A stretch of DNA of 12,309 nt. It comes from Thermomucor indicae-seudaticae (Eukaryota; Mucoromycota; Mucoromycetes; Mucorales; Lichtheimiaceae). Positions 1-6,361 of the stretch are shown here, in pieces. Under the pieces are notes generated by a model. That model did not search any database. It saw only the letters and a program-made list of their open reading frames with translations, and had not been told where the DNA came from. The translations under genes were made by a program, and so were the position numbers. Positions within the stretch are counted from its first letter, which is position 1; each line of letters begins with the position of its first letter. Location: the NCBI GenBank assembly GCA_000787465.1, contig JSYX01000799.1, forward strand, positions 1 through 12,309. The letters run 5' to 3'.

Positions 1-1
1 G

Positions 2-834
2 GTCCATTACATGGCCATCCTTGACAAGACCTCGTCGGGCACGGGTGGCCCATATGCGATTGACGGCAAGGCCCTGAAAAAAGGTTTACAATAAGTGCTG
101 CCAGGATTTCTCTTAACCACAACTAATTATACTTTGCTATAGTGTAGGGAAACTTTGAACGGTTTTCGCACCACGTTGCAGACCGCTGTTAAGCTGTTCT
201 GCGACATCTACAAGCAATGGCCCGCTGATGTCGTCCCTCCGGGAATGGAGATGACCCCCTGGACAGCGGAATGGTATAAGCTCCTGCTGAAGAAGCGAAG
301 GAAAGTATTAGAAATGACTCTAATCAATCGGGTTTGAATATTAACTATCACTTCAAAAGGTTCCTCCGAAGAGGCTATGCTGAGGATGGAGCCCTGTTCC
401 AAAGCAGTGCTTTGATTGATTACATTAAGTACGTGATGTGCAATACTTCGTCCGGTTCTCCTCGCCTTCCTCGGGAAGCACTGCAGTGTCCCGAGTGACG
501 ATCTGCCTTGTCGGGCTTATGGTAAGTTTGCTAACGAAAGATGTTGACTCGTTTTATTGCAAGTGATAACTAAGTTTTATCTGGTTTGTTGAAGCTTTGG
601 TATCGTCTTGAAAAGCTTGCCCACAGCCCGAAGGCCCGGCAAGAGCAAAATGGCCATCAGTTTAGCTGGGGTTCTCGATGGCATGAGTCGTTCAAGGACT
701 TCTTGAACCCCATCTCCGACGCCGGCAAGACCGTGAACTGGGAGGAGACGGAGGCCCATATCTCTTCTCAGGTGTTTTTGGCCCAGCGGCCATCTAAATC
801 TGCTGGCCTTGCGTTGCTAGATGATGATGAGTAG
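2..834 (+). pseudogene. 3' part of an unrecognised multi-exon gene, apparently frameshifted
   Basis: I do not recognise this product. Protein-like reading occurs in separate blocks: 2-91 (frame open to the left edge), 143-304 (contains KQWPADVVPPGMEMTPW), 301-495 (contains NINYHFKRFLRRGY and SALIDYIKYVM) and 595-834 (starts LWYRLEKLAHSPK, ends in an acidic LLDDDE and a stop). A good intron lies at 522-594 (GTAAGT donor, GATAACTA branch, GAAG acceptor). The other blocks cannot be joined in phase. The expected donor near 91 reads ATAAGT instead of GTAAGT. The reading frame changes near 300 without a phase-compatible intron, and again between 426 and 498. The simplest reading is a decayed gene, possibly from a repeated or mobile family, truncated by the window edge. 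A gene with unusual introns or sequencing errors is the alternative. Confidence 0.45.
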
Positions 835-871
835 AGCGTTTTTTTTTTGGTGTCTCTCCTTTTTTTCAAAA

Positions 872-877
872 AATAAA
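872..877 (+). terminator. AATAAA polyadenylation signal
   Basis: A canonical AATAAA lies 38 bases after the stop at 834, in a T-rich and A-rich stretch. It fits the 3' end of the gene at the left edge and suggests that gene was once (or is) transcribed. Confidence 0.5.
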
Positions 878-1083
878 CTTTTTATCCACAAAGTAAACCT
901 GTTATTTGGAAAACACATACTTGTATAAAGCCTGAAGCTATGTAACGGTGTACCAATAACCAGCTTAGCCATAACAAGGTACAAGAACGTGTTGCGAATG
1001 TTACACGCAGTGGACCAATCATAAGCAGAGGCAAGCTAATACAGCGCGGTTAAATAAGATGCCAACCAATAGCCCATCAACCC

Positions 1084-1206
1084 TATTGATAGCCTATCAG
1101 AGCCTATCGGTAGCCTATTGACAACTTATCCGACCCTATCCCCAACTTATCCGACCCTATCCCCAGCCTATCCGACCCTATCCATAGCCTATCCGTCCTA
1201 TCGATA
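1084..1206. repeat. Helically phased CTAT array (10/11-bp units; 21-bp minisatellite core)
   Basis: TAT(C/T) starts at 1084, 1095, 1105, 1116, 1127, 1137, 1148, 1158, 1169, 1179, 1190 and 1199. The steps are 11, 10, 11, 11, 10, 11, 10, 11, 10, 11 and 9, a mean of about 10.5 bp. The core is a 21-bp tandem repeat: 1123-1143 and 1144-1164 are identical, 1165-1185 is a close third copy and 1186-1205 a partial fourth. Each 21-bp unit is two half-units (TATCCGACCC and TATCCCCA(A/G)C(T/C)). On the minus strand the motif reads GATAGG. Looser copies continue at about 1279, 1298 and 1328, inside the end of the SANT-like gene. The spacer-repeat pattern is not CRISPR-like. Confidence 0.85.
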
Positions 1207-1277
1207 GCCCGTTAAAAGGCCAATAGACTGACAACAGGCTTAATAGACTATCAATCCCATTGTGGACAGGGGTTAGC

Positions 1278-1792
1278 CTATTGAACCTGGAAAGGCCTAT
1301 CACTGCCTTTCAGGAACGTGAAAGGCCTATCCCCATTTTCCAGATGGTATGCCGGCTTTTCTTCGCCAAATTTCGGCATGATTTTTTTATCCCACACGTC
1401 GCCAACTTCGTTCTTGTCTTTGGTCTTGCGAAGCTGTTTTAAGTATTAGCAGAAGTCCATTATTGAGATCCCATTAGACATACCGCAGAATAGTGAGCCT
1501 TCACGGATCGGATCAGCGCTCTGACCTCCTCTGGCTTCCAGCGACCGCTGCTTTGCGCAGGGGAAGCCACAGCTGGTGTGGAACTCTCAGTTCCGGTTCC
1601 GGTTCCGCTTTCGCTTTCGCTTTCATGTTCATGCATCGAAGGCTCATGGCCGTCCACGTCAACATGCCTAAGTCCTGGTTCAGGACTAGAGGACGCAGAC
1701 GGTTCGGGGGTGCATGCTGGTCCAGCCGACTGTCCTCCTGGGGTCTCGAAAACATAGATATCGTTTCTGCTAAGTTATTGCTTGGGAGACAT
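1278..1792 (-). CDS. Myb/SANT-like DNA-binding protein, two exons, in-frame stop at codon 6 (possibly a pseudogene)
   Basis: Exon 1 is 1792-1484 and exon 2 is 1433-1278. The 50-nt intron (1483-1434) has a GTATGT donor, a TGCTAATA branch and an ACAG acceptor, and the junction is phase 0. The spliced protein has a low-complexity Ser/Glu/Pro-rich N-terminus (HEHESESESGTGTGTES) and then a domain beginning GRWKPEEVRALIRSVKAHY and continuing past the intron with KNEVGDVWDKKIMPKF. The spaced tryptophans and helical pattern match Myb/SANT-like domains. Such domains occur in fungal regulators and in the second protein of PIF/Harbinger transposons. Reading from the ATG at 1792 gives MSPKQ, then TAA (1777-1775), then an open frame to the end. 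The next in-frame ATG (1636) would still give about 102 aa including the domain. The TAA could instead lie in an upstream intron ending at CTTAGCAG. The last 20 residues overlap the CCTATC repeat. Confidence 0.6.
1591..1632. repeat. Hexanucleotide repeat (TTCCGG / TTTCGC)
   Basis: Seven 6-bp units run in register: TTCCGG twice, TTCCGC, TTTCGC twice, TTTCAT and GTTCAT. On the minus strand they encode the HEHESESESGTGTGTES tract of the SANT-like protein, so the length can change without breaking frame. Confidence 0.75.
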
Positions 1793-1851
1793 AGCAGAAC
1801 GCGAACACAAAAGATATAAGAGGGATATTGATCCTCGTAGGAATTATTTCG

Positions 1852-1859
1852 CTTTTATA
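1852..1859 (-). promoter_or_regulatory. TATA box candidate for the SANT-like gene
   Basis: TATAAAAG on the minus strand ends 59 bases before the ATG at 1792. This spacing allows a start site about 30 bases downstream and a short leader. It supports 1792 as the original translation start, and hence the reading of the TAA at 1777-1775 as a true lesion. Confidence 0.4.
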
Positions 1860-2033
1860 TATCTTATGGGAAGTACAGGAGTCACAATCGATTCGTTCTT
1901 ATGACTAATCTCTGAAGAACAAGAATAATTAGCAATGTTTTCTAAAAACGCGCTGACGGCCGTAGAAGCAGTGGCATCGCGCTTTGGCATGTAAAAGAAA
2001 ATCGCAATGGAGGCCCCCATGGAGGTGTCAATT

Positions 2034-2102
2034 TCACGGATCGGATCGGATCGGATCAAATCCTATTTGATCCGTAAATCTGCGGATCGATCCGATCCGT
2101 GA
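2034..2102. repeat. Nested GGATC palindrome
   Basis: The arms TCACGGATCGGATCG (2034-2048) and CGATCCGATCCGTGA (2088-2102) are perfect 15-bp inverted repeats. Inside them, CGGATCAAAT (2052-2061) and ATTTGATCCG (2065-2074) form a second perfect 10-bp inverted repeat with a 3-base loop. The arms are built of GGATC units in tandem. It could form a large cruciform or hairpin. Confidence 0.85.
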
Positions 2103-2699
2103 TCCGTCGGATATGCAGTACAGTCGAACCCACAGAATCCATTCACCGAGAAGGCATAATCTCAGAAAAGCCAGGGGAGGTAGAGCACAATAGCAGAAAT
2201 AATAGAAAAGTAGAGCAGACGTCTGCGAAAGTGTAAATAGTTTTCAGTTGGAATTGGATCTGCTCTTTTTTATATCGCGGAATGCTTTTTCCTAGACAGA
2301 TAACGGAGTTTGCTTAATGTTACCGATGTCAGAGACAGGAAGGATATTAATCTGAGGCAACACCAATCAACCTATGTTCTGTACTCGGATTGTACGTAGC
2401 TAGCCTTAGAAAAATTTTTCGCTATACAGCGTCTACCAGATTGCACCCTTAAAATTGATTTGTCATGTTATGACATATGAGAGAATGTATGTTGGATATC
2501 ACTCATAGACGCTTTCGTCCACGAAATTTTCTTGATCTAGTAAGGTTTTGTATACCCATTCCAGCAAAACCCATGACCTCTCAAAAGCCATAGGAAAAGC
2601 TACACAACGGAGATATGAGTTACAGGAGGTTTGACTGAGGGGAAATTATGGGCCTGTGCGGGGTCACGGGTCGTGGCGGACCACGGATCTGAAAAGAGC

Positions 2700-2755
2700 A
2701 AAATTATCCGTACGGATTTCTTTGGATTGGATCGGATCGGATCACGGATAATTTT
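2700..2755. repeat. Inverted repeat enclosing a GGATC array
   Basis: AAAATTATCCGT (2700-2711) and ACGGATAATTTT (2744-2755) are perfect 12-bp inverted repeats. The 32-bp spacer contains GGATT and tandem GGATC units. The composition and layout match the palindrome at 2034-2102, so the two are probably one repeat family. Confidence 0.8.
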
Positions 2756-3110
2756 TGACACCACTAGTCTCCCAACGTCGGGTGCTTCAGTTACACCAGC
2801 GAGGCAAATTTCCTTAAAAGATTTTTGTCCTAGAACCCTCCAGGGTTTGCTTGAGAGCACCGTCAGTCTCAGTCCTCGAAAACGCGCGGAAAACGCAAGG
2901 AAACAAACGCGGAACGAGATGTTTCCACAGCCTGAACTTTGCTGAAACTGCCCGTTTTTTGCAGTGAAATTGGGGGGAGGCTTAGACCAATTTTAGTGTG
3001 TAGAGACACCAATCTATGTGTGCAGAAACACCAAATGAGTTTAGCAGATTCATCAAAATCGTTTTGTCTTTCCACTCATCTGACGTAGAGGACCTGTACA
3101 CTCAAAAATT

Positions 3111-3226
3111 TTCCGTCGCTAACGGAAATCTGAAATATCTGAAATCTGACCAGAAATCTGATTCAGATATATCTGCTGTTTGACCGAATTAGATACTTTT
3201 GACCCAAATCTGATCTGATCTGAGCT
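3111..3226. repeat. ATCTG-rich repeat cluster with a short inverted repeat
   Basis: TTTCCGT (3110-3116) and ACGGAAA (3122-3128) form a 7-bp inverted repeat. It leads into many AATCTG/ATCTG copies, including three overlapping tandem ATCTG units ending near 3222, with one inverted copy (TTCAGAT, near 3162). The design (a CCGT/ACGG hairpin plus a pentamer array) resembles the GGATC elements to the left. It lies about 200-300 bp upstream of the first F-box gene. Confidence 0.65.
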
Positions 3227-3313
3227 GCTGCCACGTCTACACGTTGGCACCTCGAAGGCTGCTAATCTTTGCCATTTCAATTTCCAAACTTTTAATCTCA
3301 GCTCCCGCCTTAC

Positions 3314-3318
3314 CCAAT
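3314..3318 (+). promoter_or_regulatory. CCAAT box candidate
   Basis: CCAAT followed by CA lies about 100 bp upstream of the ATG at 3419, a usual distance for the fungal HAP (NF-Y) complex. A pyrimidine-rich stretch just before the ATG fits a core promoter or start region. Confidence 0.35.
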
Positions 3319-3418
3319 CACATTAGATTGAAAGTTGAGATTGATACTCGAATTGGCAACGTGAATACCCTCATAGAACACCTTTCCCGCGAATTTTTTT
3401 CTTTTTTGCTTTGATTCA

Positions 3419-5484
3419 ATGACAAAAAGAAAGCAGAAGTTGTCGCCGCAGTCATCACCACGCGCAAAACGTCGACCACTCTACGACGGCACAATCCATG
3501 GTGACGTCCCATTGTCAAGTTTGGAGGCAGCATTTCAAGAAAATGACGCAGTTGCCGTTGATCAGACGTCAGCAACAATCGGCAGTTCCTGTGCAGAGTT
3601 TGTGTCAGATCTCAGCCTTCGTTGTGCAAGCTTGGCGCGAGCAGGAAAGTTTACGGAAGCCCACCGTGATGCGGAATTAATGGCCGTCATTGCCCCGTCT
3701 CTAGCCCAGAGCTATCTCTGTAAAGGCAATGTGTATGCGATGGAGGGACGTCAAGCAGCGGCTGTTCGTGTCTATGAGAAAGGATTGATGACGACTGCAG
3801 AGACAGATCCTCACTATACAGCACTTAAAAGAGCTATGCAGTCTGCAAAGACAAGCAATGCCAAACGCGTCGACTTCATCAGTATGCTTCCAAAAGAGAT
3901 TGTGGCACACATCCTAGGGGACTTTGAATTGGAAGAAATCATTGAACTTATCCACACATCAACCAAATGGCGCGACAGAATAACGAACTCTCCTGATATC
4001 TGGCGCTATGTGCACCTTAGCCAGTCTCGTGCTTGGATTATATACCTACTGCCAGTAATTGGTAGACACATCCAGTCGCTTTCTTTCTGGAATCTCTGGA
4101 GTTGTCAGGAAAAGCTTCTTTTGCAAGGGATGATAGACGGCCGTCTTGCTGACCTTCGAGAATTTGAAGCCGACTATGAAGGTAAGATAAGAAAATAGGA
4201 ACTTTGTAATGGAAGCTTACGAAAAAGTCTATCCAAGTCTATGACGACGAACCTGACGATCGATTACCGGTCGCACTGTGGAGGGTGAGACACACCTTGA
4301 CCGACCTTTCGCTCACCTTTGATGAGAAGGCCGGACTGAAGCTGGCAACGATTCTCTCTGTTTGTCCGAACCTTTTGAGCTTATCTTATACAGCACATCA
4401 GTGCGAGCTTGGAGGCGTTGCTGAGTCGCCTCTTGCAGGAACAGGGCAGCTAACATCACTAGAACTGCGTTTCAAAAAGATCCCGACCACTGAACTGGAG
4501 GCTATCTTGCGCTGGTCCCCCAACATACGACGGCTGGCGATTAACGGATATGACACTGATGCATTAGAGGCTGTTGCACGTACGCTACCGTATCTCAAGC
4601 AACTCAATTGTAATTCCTCTACGTCCCTGCGCTTTTTGGACCACAAGCAGCTTTTTGAACCGCAGGTGGGTCTGCTGCAGTGCGACGTACCTCAATGCCA
4701 GCCCATGCAGGCGGAAACTGTATATAGCCTCCTCGAAAAGAGTCAGAACACGCTGACTACTCTCACGCTTGGGCTTCCGCAGAATCCGACACTCAATCTC
4801 GAAGCGTGGCATTCACTTCAGCACATCAAATTTCATGGACTTCAGGAACTGACTGTGAGATTCGGCTCTGTACTGCGACCAACGGTCGTCAATCTTATGA
4901 GTCATTGCACTTCTTTGCGACGTATACGCTTTGAGAAGTCGGAACTCACAGAAGACGTATTCGAGGTTTTGAAGACAATGGATAAATTGGAAACATGTTC
5001 CATCATTAGCCCGAGCAAGCTGAGCAATGCAGGTCTGAAACGACTTTTCAAAAGACACACAACTCTGGGAGCAGGCTCCTCTCTGCGGCATGTCGAATTG
5101 ATCGGATGCCGAAAGATACTAGATGATGTCCTCAGTCCATTAGCCCATATACCAACAATTGAAAACTTAAATGTTGATAACTGTCAAGGATTCACAAAAA
5201 ACGGGATAAACCGGTTTCTGGAATCTTTGAATGAAAATACGAGCTTGCGCGGCCTCACTTTCAGGAGCATGCACACTGTGACCGACAGTGCACTCTTCTT
5301 GCTTGCCAAGATACTGAATTTGGAAGAACTTAGTTTGACTAATCTGGTATCCATCACCGATTTCGGGATAAACTATTTACTAGACAACGCCATCTGCCTC
5401 AGATACATTTACATTTACCGTTGTCCCTCCGTCAGCAGCGCCGCAGAATATCGCATCTGCAGCAGAAGGAATGGAAAATTCTGA
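3419..5484 (+). CDS. TPR / F-box / leucine-rich-repeat protein (paralogue 1)
   Basis: Exons are 3419-4181 and 4238-5484, giving 669 aa. The 56-nt intron (4182-4237) is phase 1, with a GTAAGA donor, an AGCTTACGA branch and a CCAAG acceptor; left unspliced, it stops after four codons. The N-terminus is basic and SP-rich (KRKQ, RAKRR at about 3-19), a likely nuclear signal. TPR-like helices cover about 58-126 (LARAGKFTEAHRDAELM, YLCKGNVYAMEGRQAAAVRVY). An F-box covers about 152-197 (FISMLPKEIVAHIL, then W at 184 and 195). Leucine-rich repeats fill about 260-655, those at the end of AMN1/cysteine-containing type (LEELSLTNLVSITDFGI). F-box proteins bind Skp1 and choose substrates for SCF ubiquitin ligases. 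The TPR, F-box, LRR order is that of yeast Dia2 and fission yeast Pof3, which act at replication forks. Orthology is not shown, and such proteins can be expanded families. It is a tandem duplicate of the gene at 6362. Confidence 0.9.
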
Positions 5485-5570
5485 TGCGAATCCTCGTCAA
5501 TTTCAACAATACTCGTCGGCGCTCGCACTAGTTAAAAAATTGATTATGTACATGTATATGATAAGAAACA

Positions 5571-5578
5571 TGTAAATA
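5571..5578 (+). promoter_or_regulatory. Pumilio/PUF-type site in the 3' UTR (TGTAAATA)
   Basis: TGTAAATA matches the PUF-protein consensus UGUANAUA and lies 87 bases after the stop of the first F-box gene, on the transcribed strand. It overlaps AATAAG, which could be a weak poly(A) signal, so either role is possible. I see no equivalent exact match after the second paralogue. Confidence 0.3.
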
Positions 5579-6196
5579 AGGACATGGAGTACCCAATATA
5601 AGAGAAGTGCGGCACGCATAGCAACTATTGCCGAACCCGGCTTTCTAGTCGTAATGGGGTATTTGCACCGGGGTTTCGCGTAAATATGTTCAGTTTGCAG
5701 TTATAGGACTCAAGATTTTTTCGTGTCGTGGAAATCAAGTTTGCTATTCAAAGGCATGGAAATTGCGTGCATTTTTTAGCATCCATTTCAATTAAGGAAG
5801 AAAGCAAAGCAATGCAAAATCAAATCACTTTACAAGATATATTCAACGTCGAGTAACTTTCCCTTGTATTAAAGCAGAAAGAAGACCTCACCTGGTCATG
5901 AGCAGTGCTTGAGCCAGCGATCCAATTGATATAGGACGGGGACCGGTTCAATGTGGTTTTCACTGACGTAAGTCATGCTTTAAGCTTGGCGCAAACTTGG
6001 CTTATAGTTGACGCAAAAAAAGACTTCGAGCAACGCAAGCATTCTCTTCAAAAACCATAGAAAATGTCACTTAGCCTGGCCGTACGTTTCTTTAAACAAG
6101 ATTCCCGGAAACAATGCCATGTACCCCTGGAGAAAAAGCGTCCATGATGATCGTTTTACTGTAGTCGACCTGATCATATGGCACGCTGTTCTTTCG

Positions 6197-6201
6197 ATTG
6201 G
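6197..6201 (-). promoter_or_regulatory. Inverted CCAAT box candidate
   Basis: ATTGG (CCAAT on the minus strand) lies 160 bp upstream of the ATG at 6362. Its paralogue also has a CCAAT within 110 bp of its start, so the two may share HAP-complex control. CCAAT is short and occurs often by chance. Confidence 0.25.
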
Positions 6202-6361
6202 ATAGACTTTAAGACTCGTAAAAAAGGGACAAGATTTTCCTGTTCATCTCTCATCTTTCTTTTCTGGGAACATCCAGCGGACCTGAAGAAGACGAAGAAC
6301 GGATGTCTGTCCCTTTGACGGTTTTTTCTTCTTTCTGTCCGTCCTTCTCCGTAACACAGAA

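Larger units (their letters stand above)
2024..2762. mobile_element. Candidate MITE-like element with inverted GGTGTCAA ends
   Basis: The left end at 2024-2031 reads GGTGTCAA and the right end at 2755-2762 reads TTGACACC, its exact reverse complement. Both are followed inward by a short AT-rich stretch and then CACGG plus a GGATC array (2037-2057; 2731-2750). About 740 bp separates the outer edges and no transposase frame lies inside. Beyond the 8 terminal bases the two ends are only partly alike, and I see no target-site duplication. It could instead be two independent insertions of a small repeat family. Confidence 0.35.
1863..3310. other. Gene-free, AT-rich intergenic stretch with dispersed repeats
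   Basis: I see no convincing coding signal on either strand. The longest open frames (about 70-105 codons) are low in complexity, run through the GGATC repeats, or lack splice sites and recognisable domains. The stretch holds the GGATC palindromes and possible element ends at 2024-2762, a small inverted repeat TGTCAT-GTT-ATGACA near 2462, an imperfect 18-bp duplication 22 bp apart (2996-3013 and 3018-3035) and the ATCTG cluster (3111-3226). The last few hundred bases must include the promoter of the F-box gene at 3419. Confidence 0.6.
5485..6361. other. Intergenic region between the two F-box paralogues
   Basis: It holds the 3' UTR of the first paralogue and the promoter of the second. Short open frames occur but none looks like a real gene. 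Near its right end are an inverted CCAAT box (ATTGG, 6197-6201) and a pyrimidine-rich stretch (about 6318-6352) just upstream of the next ATG. I see no tRNA or other RNA gene. Confidence 0.55.

Noticed and set aside
1084..1206. Possible CRISPR array
   Set aside because: Units are 10/11 bp with no 25-40 bp repeats or unique spacers, in a eukaryotic genome; it is a minisatellite-like array.
1493..1819. 108-codon plus-strand ORF with Phe-Ala runs
   Set aside because: It is antisense to the SANT-like gene; the runs come from the hexamer repeat read backwards.
2108..2135. GGTTCGACT on the minus strand as a tRNA B box
   Set aside because: The bases on either side do not pair as a T-stem and no other tRNA arm is present.
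2600..2945. Overlapping ORFs of 86 and 104 codons on opposite strands
   Set aside because: They run through the GGATC repeat (giving RIGSRI/DPIRSNP-type peptides) and show no domain or splice pattern.
6008..6205. 65-codon ORF before paralogue 2
   Set aside because: No domain, poor start context and no homologous counterpart upstream of paralogue 1; it lies in the promoter region.
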